From positions 1 to 26,346 of the forward strand of contig JAEOSL010000041.1 in the NCBI GenBank assembly GCA_016840385.1: a stretch of DNA of 26,346 nucleotides, read 5' to 3'. This DNA is from Candidatus Thorarchaeota archaeon (GTDB lineage Archaea; Asgardarchaeota; Thorarchaeia; Thorarchaeales; Thorarchaeaceae). The notes beneath the pieces were generated by a model. It had not been told where the DNA came from. It saw only the letters and a list, made by a program, of their open reading frames with translations, and made no database searches. Positions within the stretch are counted from its first letter, which is position 1, and every line of letters starts with the position of its first letter. Positions 9,008 through 15,921 of the stretch are shown in pieces. The position numbers and the translations under genes are program-made.

Positions 9008-11149
9008 CTACAGAGTGTATCTATGTCTATCCAAGAACTCCTGTTTTTTAGCAGGATTGAAGCTGCTCAAACTTTGTAGATAACCGGTAATCCTACTAAA
9101 AATCTCCACACCAACATGTCCACATCTTGGACAGGGTACACGAGTAAGATCATCAACAGATGAGAATGAAACTCTCTTCCAGTCAATACCAGCCTGAAAG
9201 TTGCACTCACCGCACTGCATGACATCTTTTGTGTAGCTCCAATACGATGACAACGTCGATGTAGCAATCTTCTTTGTCAATTCCCACAGAGCATCAGGGT
9301 CGGGATTAGCCTCTCCAAGGTACACATGAGTCAATGCACCACCATCCATCCAGGGGTGGAACATTCCCTCAGTCTTTATCCTGTTACTCAATGGTAGGTT
9401 AGCACTTACATCGAGTGTGGTACTGTTAGTGTAGTAAACGTGAGGCGCATCGCCCTTGAGGTACTTTCTCATTCCAGGATATGCTTTGTAGTCTTTCACT
9501 GCAAGTCGACCAGCTGCACTCTCTGCAGGGGTACGAGTAACACCAAAGTGAAGTCCTGTTTCTTCTTCGAACTCAGCCGCCATTGCCTTAAGATGCTTGA
9601 GAACTTTGATACCGAATCGGGTGCCCTCTTGTTCATGAAGTTGGTACCCAGTAAGAACCTGAGCCATCTCATCAAAACCAACAGTTCCCAGAAGGAATTG
9701 ACGCTTGCTCATATCGATGAGAGGGTCTCCATTAGGTTTGGGTTGAGTGTAAAACGGAACACTTCCACTTGCAATCAAACGATCCATGAGTCGCTTCTTT
9801 TCGAGGATGACTTCCTTGGACATCTCAACGTAAGCATCGAGCTTCTCGAAGAATTTGTCCTCATCTGCTCTGCCTATGTAAGCAGCCCGACCAAAGTTGG
9901 GGGTTACCATCTGACTGGCACCAAATACCATATTGCCTGATAGGAACTCTTCCAATTCTTCATCACTGCTTGCAGTCCACAGGTGTGAGCAGCAACTGCT
10001 ACAACCAGCTTCGATTGATGAACGCCAGTTCAGGTAGTTCTCAAAATAGGGAGAACCGTGCTTGGCAGTGAGTTCTGCAACAAGCCTCCAAGACTCGTCG
10101 TTCTCTGGTCCCATGAACTCCTTTCGTAGGACAATGTTTGGTTTTGGAAAGCCGAATCCCTTGCCCTTTGAGTCACCTTCAATCATGACTTCCATAAAGG
10201 CATTGAAGAACATACGAGCTTCGTCTTCATAATCGCCATAGGTGACCTCTGTTTCCTTACCGCCGGGTAGGACAGCTGGAACATTCTTCATGATATTGGG
10301 AATGCCAGGTGTAAGGTCGACACTACTGAATATGACTTGACCACCACGGGCAACATATTGTTGAGTAAGTGTGAAGATCAACTGCTGTGCAGATTGCTTG
10401 ATCTTCTTGTAGGAAAGCCCTTTCATGAAAGGAGCAAGAAATGTGTTGAAGTAGAAATAGCCTTGGCCGCCAGCAAAGGAGCTCTGAGCTGCAGCTAGCC
10501 ATATGGCTGCGTGGTTCATTGCTACTGCAAGGTGCTGAGCGGGACCGGCTGCACTAGAGTGCATACCTCCGAGACCGTCTGGTGCGATACCAAGTTTGAG
10601 AACCTGTCGCATATCCCAGGTTGCACAGTAATCACGAGTACTGAAGTACTCTCGGTCCTTGATGTAGATATCACCCCTAAGGTGAGCATCTGCAAGGTGA
10701 GGTGGGATTGACAGGTAGGTGTGCTGTTCCATCACCTGGTCATGTACGAGCTTGGCAATGGTTTCAGGGTTTCGCATTAGATTAGCATTGGATGTGTGTG
10801 TTCCAGTATCGTGAATGAGCTTACCCAGATCGTGCATCGGGATCCCCACACGAGTATAGAGAACTCGTTCTCGTTCAAAGCCCATTTCTGCAAGAACACT
10901 GTTACACATCTCACGGATGAGGGGACCCGAGAGGAATTTGATTCCAGATGCTACGATTCGATCCATGACCCTAACAGCAACCAATTGAGCATCCACGCGA
11001 AGAAGACCTGCCTCTAGAATAAGACTGTCGATGATCTTGTTAGCATCGAAAGTTTCCATGGTGCTACTGGTTGTACGGACCTTTGGCATCTTCTTCTCTC
11101 TCATCCGAAGATCCTCTGCGTCTGTTAGCGTGCTGCGAATGTCAGTCAT
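9008..11149 (-). CDS. nrdD: Anaerobic (class III) ribonucleoside-triphosphate reductase, NrdD
   Basis: A 713-residue enzyme that reduces ribonucleotides to deoxyribonucleotides using a glycyl radical. An N-terminal ATP-cone (about 24-110) should sense ATP/dATP. The barrel contains Cys175 (DYCATW) and the cysteine group C383, C386, C387 (AGCSSCC), candidates for thiyl radical and reductant. The C-terminus has a zinc site C646, C649, C673, C676 followed by the radical loop RITGYL with Gly689. Length and motifs are complete. Its ATG overlaps the stop of the upstream redoxin gene (ATGA), so the two are translationally coupled. The radical SAM activase NrdG is not in the window and must lie elsewhere. 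The paired redoxin suggests electron supply from a thiol protein rather than formate. Confidence 0.95.
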   Translation of the reverse strand: MTDIRSTLTDAEDLRMREKKMPKVRTTSSTMETFDANKIIDSLILEAGLLRVDAQLVAVRVMDRIVASGIKFLSGPLIREMCNSVLAEMGFERERVLYTRVGIPMHDLGKLIHDTGTHTSNANLMRNPETIAKLVHDQVMEQHTYLSIPPHLADAHLRGDIYIKDREYFSTRDYCATWDMRQVLKLGIAPDGLGGMHSSAAGPAQHLAVAMNHAAIWLAAAQSSFAGGQGYFYFNTFLAPFMKGLSYKKIKQSAQQLIFTLTQQYVARGGQVIFSSVDLTPGIPNIMKNVPAVLPGGKETEVTYGDYEDEARMFFNAFMEVMIEGDSKGKGFGFPKPNIVLRKEFMGPENDESWRLVAELTAKHGSPYFENYLNWRSSIEAGCSSCCSHLWTASSDEELEEFLSGNMVFGASQMVTPNFGRAAYIGRADEDKFFEKLDAYVEMSKEVILEKKRLMDRLIASGSVPFYTQPKPNGDPLIDMSKRQFLLGTVGFDEMAQVLTGYQLHEQEGTRFGIKVLKHLKAMAAEFEEETGLHFGVTRTPAESAAGRLAVKDYKAYPGMRKYLKGDAPHVYYTNSTTLDVSANLPLSNRIKTEGMFHPWMDGGALTHVYLGEANPDPDALWELTKKIATSTLSSYWSYTKDVMQCGECNFQAGIDWKRVSFSSVDDLTRVPCPRCGHVGVEIFSRITGYLQSLSSFNPAKKQEFLDRHRYTL

Positions 11150-11457
11150 GCGAAATCTTGGACCTCCCTTCGTATATCATCAACATCAGGAATTTTTCCG
11201 CTATAGAGTAGCTTCATGTTACCATTATTCTCAAGTATAATAGAGGGCGTACTAGCAATGAAGATTTGATGTTCCAGTAGTAGAAACTCAAAGTCTGGGT
11301 CCATCTTCTGCAGATCCACAGTTTTCACCTGAACACTGTCTGATCCGTCGAAAGCTTCGTTAACGACAGCTTTTGCTGCTGGACAATTCACACAATTGTC
11401 TTGCGTGAACAAGTATAGAATCGGCTTCGTAGCTAGTCCTCCCGGCGTATGAATCAC
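11146..11457 (-). CDS. Thioredoxin/glutaredoxin-like redoxin coupled to NrdD
   Basis: A 103-residue thioredoxin-fold protein with the redox motif CVNC (Cys22, Cys25) after the first strand (PILYLFTQDN) and an STPSI cis-proline loop. I chose a GTG start at 11455-11457 because GGGAGGG lies exactly 8 bases upstream. The in-frame TTG at 11487 would add ten residues and has no such site. The stop overlaps the nrdD start by the ATGA arrangement, so the likely role is dedicated reductant of the class III reductase, as NrdH-like redoxins are for other reductases. That role is inferred from context and motif. A TATA-like CCTTTTATT lies upstream. Confidence 0.83.
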   Translation of the reverse strand: MIHTPGGLATKPILYLFTQDNCVNCPAAKAVVNEAFDGSDSVQVKTVDLQKMDPDFEFLLLEHQIFIASTPSIILENNGNMKLLYSGKIPDVDDIRREVQDFA

Positions 11458-11508
11458 TAAACACACCCTCCCTGAGAGAAGGGGCAAAAGATACTTTGAC
11501 GTTCTTGG

Positions 11509-11517
11509 AATAAAAGG
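11509..11517 (-). promoter_or_regulatory. Candidate TATA box for the redoxin-nrdD operon
   Basis: The minus-strand reading is CCTTTTATT. Counting 25 bases downstream puts the transcription start near 11485 and gives a leader of about 28 bases before the GTG start. The region 11518-11719 between this and the rightward small ORF holds no recognisable gene. It does contain an inverted repeat GGTTTC (11574-11579) / GAAACC (11598-11603) with an 18-base loop. Confidence 0.35.
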
Positions 11518-11719
11518 ATTGTCACGGTTGGAGTCGGTCTGTGGTGAAGCTCTAGCTCGTTTCTAGGGACGTGGGTTTCGTTCATAGTCCACAGGGTGAA
11601 ACCATCCCCGTGCTACTTAAGGTCATACAGAAATTGGTTCGATTAACAGGGTTAATGACCTGAAATTTGCAGTTCAGAGGCAATTCCTTGAACAAGTTTC
11701 TAGTAAGGACTACCAATAC

Positions 11720-11851
11720 ATGAAACAAATCGGTATGATGTTTGGCGCGGAACATTTTCGAAATTCCGACACTATGGACAGAATATCTTGCAAGGCAAAA
11801 GCTAGAATAGGGGAGCTGCTTGAGGGAGCAATAACCCAAGAGGGATACTGA
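11720..11851 (+). CDS. Small ORF (43 aa) just upstream of thyA, unknown
   Basis: ATG at 11720, TGA at 11849-11851. AAGGA lies about 10 bases upstream. The product begins MKQIGMMFGAEHFRNS and ends ITQEGY, with a helix-like middle (RISCKAKARIGELLEG). The frame is open further back to a TAA near 11614 but offers no ATG/GTG/TTG before 11720. It is in the same reading frame as thyA and only a TGA and one codon separate them, so it may be a small leader protein translationally coupled to thyA, or the decayed tail of a longer gene. No family recognised. Confidence 0.4.
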   Translation: MKQIGMMFGAEHFRNSDTMDRISCKAKARIGELLEGAITQEGY

Positions 11852-11854
11852 GTA

Positions 11855-12475
11855 ATGCCTACGTATCTGAAAGCAAAGAGTCCAGAAGATGGGTGGATTC
11901 GAGTTGTTAGGAAGATTATGGATAGCGGAATGGTTCGTGTCGATGAACGGGGTAGTGAAACCAAATGGCACGACAATGTTATGATCCATATTGCTAACCC
12001 CTACGTGGATAGAGTCAGCAAGAAGTATCCCTTCAGTGAAGGTGTGCTCAAGGAAAAGTATTCTACTCAGCTGTTGAACCCGGACCGGCTTGATTTTGAT
12101 TATACTTATGGTGAGAGACTTAATGCATGGGGGGATGAGGTCAATCAGATTGATTACGTGATTGAAAAACTCAAGGAAAGTCCAAATTCCAGGAGAGCAA
12201 TAGCAACTACATGGGACCCTCGAAAAGATACTATTGTAGATGAAGTCCCTTGTCTGAACCATTTTGTGTTCATGGTTCGCGAAGGTCTACTGGACATGTC
12301 GGTGATGATTCGATCCAATGACATGTATGGAGCCTGGCCTGCAAATGTATACGCACTGGGTGACCTTCTCACCTATGTGTCCGAGAAGACTGGACTGAAA
12401 CAGGGTACTATTACAACACTTTCTGTCAATGCCCACATCTACAAGAACGATTGGAGCAAGGCCGAAGAGGTGTAA
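11855..12475 (+). CDS. thyA: Thymidylate synthase, archaeal ThyA type
   Basis: A 206-residue protein matching the classical (non-flavin) thymidylate synthase fold that methylates dUMP to dTMP. The catalytic cysteine is Cys133 in DEVPCLNHF. The dUMP phosphate/base region is RSNDMYGAWPAN (153-164) with Asp156 and Asn164, and AHIY (193-196) gives the His/Tyr that hold the sugar. The arginine pair in NSRRAIATTWDP (near 113) fits the phosphate clamp. The length is shorter than bacterial ThyA (about 264) but close to the compact archaeal form. AGGGA at 11841-11845 lies 9 bases upstream of the ATG. It lies divergent from the redoxin-nrdD operon, so two successive steps of dNTP supply are encoded back to back. 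Confidence 0.9.
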   Translation: MPTYLKAKSPEDGWIRVVRKIMDSGMVRVDERGSETKWHDNVMIHIANPYVDRVSKKYPFSEGVLKEKYSTQLLNPDRLDFDYTYGERLNAWGDEVNQIDYVIEKLKESPNSRRAIATTWDPRKDTIVDEVPCLNHFVFMVREGLLDMSVMIRSNDMYGAWPANVYALGDLLTYVSEKTGLKQGTITTLSVNAHIYKNDWSKAEEV

Positions 12476-12505
12476 GCTTCTTCCGTGATATTCATATAGT
12501 CCTTT

Positions 12506-12535
12506 AACTTGCAACCCCCCTAACGGTTTCAAGTT
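12506..12535 (+). promoter_or_regulatory. Long imperfect palindrome before the Lrp gene (probable operator or RNA hairpin)
   Basis: AACTTG (12506-12511) pairs with CAAGTT (12530-12535) and AACC (12513-12516) with GGTT (12525-12528), with one mismatch between the stems and an 8-base loop. An ATATAGT TATA-like element at about 12494-12500 lies just upstream, so a start near 12522-12526 would fall inside the palindrome. That placement suits autoregulation by the Lrp-type protein encoded 28 bases downstream. A thyA transcript hairpin is the alternative. Confidence 0.5.
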
Positions 12536-12562
12536 GTAAGTCCAAATCCAGGAGTATGATTA

Positions 12563-13180
12563 ATGATGGATAACACTGACAAAAAGCTTGTTTCAATACT
12601 GCAAGAGGATGGTCGAACTAGTCTTTCTGAGATTGGAAAGACATTGGGGATGTCCCATGTAGCAGTTAGTAAAAGACTTGACAAACTGGTCAAATCCAAC
12701 CTCATCAAGATCTCTGCAGGAATTAATTCTGAAGCAATGGATACAAAGGTCCTGTTCTTAGGATTGGAAACAGAGAGTATGGATGTTGCAGAGAAAATCC
12801 AGAAAAAGTATGCAAACTGTCCTAGAGTATTGATGTTCGCTCCAGTCACAGGTACATACAACCTCTTTGCAATGATGATTGCAGAAGACACTTGGAGTCT
12901 CGAGTCTATCCTAGGTACTTGTAGTATGAGAACTGAGCCAGGCATTCGAAAATCAGAAACATGGTTTGGTAATGCACCATTAGTTCCACAATTCCTACCA
13001 CTTGATCTAGCTCCAGACCAGACAGGTACAACAAAAGCACCCTGTAAGATGGACTGTGAAACCTGCAAGAGATATGTAATGGACAAATGTGTTGGGTGTC
13101 CTAACACTAGTGCCTACAAAGGCACACTATGGGCAAAGCCCAATGTATCAAAGAAGAAACGTGGGAAGAGTAAGAGTTAA
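12563..13180 (+). CDS. Lrp/AsnC-family regulator with C-terminal five-cysteine tail
   Basis: A 205-residue protein. Residues 3-55 are an AsnC-type winged helix (DKKLVSILQEDGRTS, then LSEIGKTLGMSHVAVSKRL). Residues about 62-140 look like the Lrp ligand-sensing (RAM/ACT-like) domain. The C-terminal 45 residues carry C161-x3-C165-x2-C168-x7-C176-x2-C179, probably binding zinc or an Fe-S cluster, then a Lys/Arg-rich end. Such tails occur in some archaeal regulators and could sense metal or redox state. AGGAG at 12550-12554 is 8 bases before the first of two tandem ATGs. The upstream palindrome is its likely own operator. It leads a run of three rightward genes. Targets are unknown. Confidence 0.85.
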   Translation: MMDNTDKKLVSILQEDGRTSLSEIGKTLGMSHVAVSKRLDKLVKSNLIKISAGINSEAMDTKVLFLGLETESMDVAEKIQKKYANCPRVLMFAPVTGTYNLFAMMIAEDTWSLESILGTCSMRTEPGIRKSETWFGNAPLVPQFLPLDLAPDQTGTTKAPCKMDCETCKRYVMDKCVGCPNTSAYKGTLWAKPNVSKKKRGKSKS

Positions 13181-13215
13181 CACAGCATAGCAGCACATTT
13201 TCCTTAGTGAAGCTC

Positions 13216-13788
13216 ATGACAGAGGTATTCATACACCCGTTAGCAGTTGTTGATGAAGGAGCAGATATTGGAGATGGTACTCGCATCTGGCATTTCGCAC
13301 ACGTAAGAGGAACTGCAAAGATAGGTAAAGCTTGCAACATCGGCAAGGATGTATACATTGACGGTGACGTTGTAATAGGAAACAATGTGAAAATCCAGAA
13401 TGGGGTTTCAGTGTACCACGGAGTAACTATTGAAGACGATGTTTTCTGCGGACCGCACATGACTTTTACTAATGATATGTATCCTCGTGCATTTGGTGAC
13501 GATTTTCAAGTTTCCAAGACGTTGGTCAAGAAAGGAGCATCAATCGGGGCTCATGCGACCATTATCTGCAATACTACTCTTGGTGAGTACTGTATGATTG
13601 GGAGTGGTGCCGTCGTGACGAAAGATGTTCCAGCACATGGTCTCGTGGTTGGAAATCCAGCCAGGCTAGTAGGATACGTATGTAAATGTGGTCAACCTCT
13701 CAAGAATGAGATATCACGTGATGACAACTCCAAAAAGTTCCAGTGCTCAAAATGCAATGAAGAGATTGTCATCTCCAAAGGAAAGTAG
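13216..13788 (+). CDS. Left-handed beta-helix N-acetyltransferase, WbpD/WlbB type
   Basis: A 190-residue hexapeptide-repeat transferase. The beginning (IHPLAVVDEGADIGDGTRIWHFAHV) and the core (KIQNGVSVYHGVTIEDDV, then FCGPHMTFTND and PRAFG) match the family that acetylates the 3-amino group of UDP-linked amino-glucuronates for surface glycans. Repeats run from about 10 to 150. The C-terminus has a zinc-ribbon-like CKCG...CSKC pair, also seen in this family. I start at the ATG 13216; an in-frame GTG nine bases upstream has no better ribosome site. No other sugar gene is nearby, so it either serves a pathway encoded elsewhere or has another acyl acceptor. It sits between the Lrp gene and the EF-2 paralog, probably in the same transcript. 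Confidence 0.85.
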   Translation: MTEVFIHPLAVVDEGADIGDGTRIWHFAHVRGTAKIGKACNIGKDVYIDGDVVIGNNVKIQNGVSVYHGVTIEDDVFCGPHMTFTNDMYPRAFGDDFQVSKTLVKKGASIGAHATIICNTTLGEYCMIGSGAVVTKDVPAHGLVVGNPARLVGYVCKCGQPLKNEISRDDNSKKFQCSKCNEEIVISKGK

Positions 13789-13813
13789 CAATTCAAAGAC
13801 AGGTGTAATTCCA

Positions 13814-15913
13814 TTGTCCCATATCTACAAGAAGTTCGTGAAAGAACGTGCTGCAGAGTTAGTGACAGAAACAGAGAGAATAAGGAATGTCACAGTTATA
13901 GCTCATATTGATCATGGGAAAACTACGTTGACAGATTCACTAATCGCAGCGTCGGGATTACTCTCAAAAGAAGTGGCCGGTACTGCCAGACTTCTGGATT
14001 ACGACCTAATTGAACAAGAACGAGGAATTACAATCAAGGCTTCTGGAATTTCAATCCTGCATTCCTTTGAGGAGCAAGAACACCTGATCAATCTCATCGA
14101 TACTCCAGGACACATCGATTTTTCGAGTCATGTCACTAGAGGATTGAGATTAACTGATGGTGCAATAATTGTTATAGATGCTATCGAGGGAATAATGGTT
14201 CAGACTGAAACTGTAACCAGACAAGCAATGGATGAACTTGTGAGACCTGTGCTATTCGTAAACAAAGTAGATAGACTTCTGAGAGAGAGAAAACTAAGCG
14301 GTCGTAAGACAGCAGAGGAAATCAATAGAGTAGTTCGAGAATTTAACGCAATGCTTGGAAAATATCTTGATGATGATCTGCTGGAAGAATGGGAGGTCTC
14401 TTTCAACAAAGGGTCGCTTAGTGTTGGTTCAGCTCTGGATAAGTGGGGAATTGACATTGAAACTCTGAAGCAAAGAACTGGTGGAAGTGAAGACTCAGGA
14501 GACCTAGTAACTGCATTCGTTGAGATTCTCGAAGAAATCGAAGAAGTATACTATAGAGATGAGAAGCGAAAAGACCTGATGAACACATACCCTGTTTCAA
14601 GGGTGATTCTTGATTCAGCTGTTAGAATCATTCCGAATCCAATTATAGCACAAGAATACAGAATCCCATCAATTTGGGAAGGTGATATTGAATCCAAGGA
14701 AGGGAGGTCTCTTGTTGCTTGTGATTCTAAAGGACCTTGTATCTGTCTTGTGGGCGATGTCCAACCAGATAGACACGCCTCAACAGTTTCAGCAGTACGA
14801 GTATTCTCAGGGTCAATGGAAAGAGCAAAGCCACTCATCAATTTGAGAACAGGAGAAGAAGTGAAGTCGCTTCAGATTGGTATCTCAATGTCAAAGACAA
14901 GAGTTGACCTTCCTGCAATACCTGCTGGAAATCTTGCTTTCATTACTGGAATCAAAGACATAGCTGTTGGAGACACACTCGTTAGTGCGAAAGCTAAGGA
15001 TATAGTTCCGATGACGGGATTACAATATCCTATGGAACCAGTCGTGACGTACACAGTTGAACCAAAGAACCTGTCAGAACTGGCAAATATCCCAGAGCCT
15101 ATTGCGGATTATGTTAAGTCAGATCCAGCACTTGAGTTCGAAGTGAATCCAGAAACAGGTGAGATGCTTCTTTCGGGTGCAGGCGAACTTCATGTTGAGA
15201 TTACTGTAGAGAAATTAACTCGAATCGGGATTGTTGTGACTCTGGGGAGACCCATGGTTCTTCTGCGAGAACAGATCACAACTAATGGAGAAACATGTAC
15301 TTCCGATGCTGAAGATGTCAGTAGTTTCTCAGTGAAGGTATTAATGCCGACGAGTGAGAATCCTCCCGAGGAATTAGGTACTGTTATCGATAAGGACCCC
15401 ATCGCGAATTGCTGGATCATAGATGCATCTGGGAAAATCAATCCATATGGAGAAGAGGTGGAATGGATTAGAGAAGCATTCCGAACCATGATCAAGAACG
15501 GACCAGTCAATGGAGAGAAAATGCGAAAAATATGGATCGTTATTGAGAAAGCCCAATTGAAGTACACCGCCCCTGAAACCTCTTGGAGGGAGATAACTCA
15601 ACCACTTCTTGATGCAATCAGAAAGAGTGTAATGAGCGGAAATCCCACTTTGTTAGAGCCTTGGATCAAATTGGAAATCAGTGCTCCCGAAGAACACGTT
15701 GGAACATTATCTTCAATATTAGCAAAACGAAAAGGGCAAGTTCTTGAGATTAACTCGGAAAGAAGTCTTTTCAGAATTGATGCAGAAATCCCAGTTAGAG
15801 AATCCTTTGGCCTTGCAAATGAGATTCGAACCTCCACTTCGGGGTGGGCTACTTGGGGAGCTCGTGCAGGGGGATTTCGTAGCCCAAGTAATCAAAATAT
15901 CAGATTTGATTGA
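13814..15913 (+). CDS. EF-2/EF-G-like translational GTPase paralog lacking the diphthamide histidine
   Basis: A 699-residue GTPase with archaeal EF-2 layout. G1 is AHIDHGKTT (30-38), then QERGIT (G2), DTPGH (G3) and NKVD (G4). Domain III-V landmarks are LSGAGELHVEI, GNPTLLEPWIKLEI and KRKGQVLEI. In canonical EF-2 the domain IV tip reads HRGxxQ with His modified to diphthamide. Here the aligned stretch is WREITQ (591-596), and no His occurs from there until the EEH at about 628. Asgard genomes are known to carry a second EF-2 without this site, so this is probably that paralog, perhaps with a specialised ribosome role. The TTG start has AGGTG 8 bases upstream and places G1 where EF-2 has it. 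A longer in-frame ATG at 13757 overlaps the preceding gene. Confidence 0.85.
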   Translation: MSHIYKKFVKERAAELVTETERIRNVTVIAHIDHGKTTLTDSLIAASGLLSKEVAGTARLLDYDLIEQERGITIKASGISILHSFEEQEHLINLIDTPGHIDFSSHVTRGLRLTDGAIIVIDAIEGIMVQTETVTRQAMDELVRPVLFVNKVDRLLRERKLSGRKTAEEINRVVREFNAMLGKYLDDDLLEEWEVSFNKGSLSVGSALDKWGIDIETLKQRTGGSEDSGDLVTAFVEILEEIEEVYYRDEKRKDLMNTYPVSRVILDSAVRIIPNPIIAQEYRIPSIWEGDIESKEGRSLVACDSKGPCICLVGDVQPDRHASTVSAVRVFSGSMERAKPLINLRTGEEVKSLQIGISMSKTRVDLPAIPAGNLAFITGIKDIAVGDTLVSAKAKDIVPMTGLQYPMEPVVTYTVEPKNLSELANIPEPIADYVKSDPALEFEVNPETGEMLLSGAGELHVEITVEKLTRIGIVVTLGRPMVLLREQITTNGETCTSDAEDVSSFSVKVLMPTSENPPEELGTVIDKDPIANCWIIDASGKINPYGEEVEWIREAFRTMIKNGPVNGEKMRKIWIVIEKAQLKYTAPETSWREITQPLLDAIRKSVMSGNPTLLEPWIKLEISAPEEHVGTLSSILAKRKGQVLEINSERSLFRIDAEIPVRESFGLANEIRTSTSGWATWGARAGGFRSPSNQNIRFD

Positions 15914-15921
15914 TAGAAAAA

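Noticed and set aside
11574..11603. Inverted repeat GGTTTC/GAAACC as a tRNA or riboswitch
   Set aside because: No cloverleaf, T-loop or known riboswitch core was found around it; a 6-bp stem with an 18-base loop can occur by chance.
11846..11860. TGA before thyA read as selenocysteine
   Set aside because: No SECIS-like hairpin was seen and thyA has its own ATG and ribosome site; thyA is already full length.
11582..12262. Leftward 226-codon open frame
   Set aside because: It lies over thyA and the small upstream ORF; its product has no recognisable domain, while the rightward thyA frame has all catalytic motifs.
12529..13107. Leftward 192-codon open frame
   Set aside because: It is antisense to the Lrp-type gene, whose helix-turn-helix and ribosome site are clear; the antisense product looks random.
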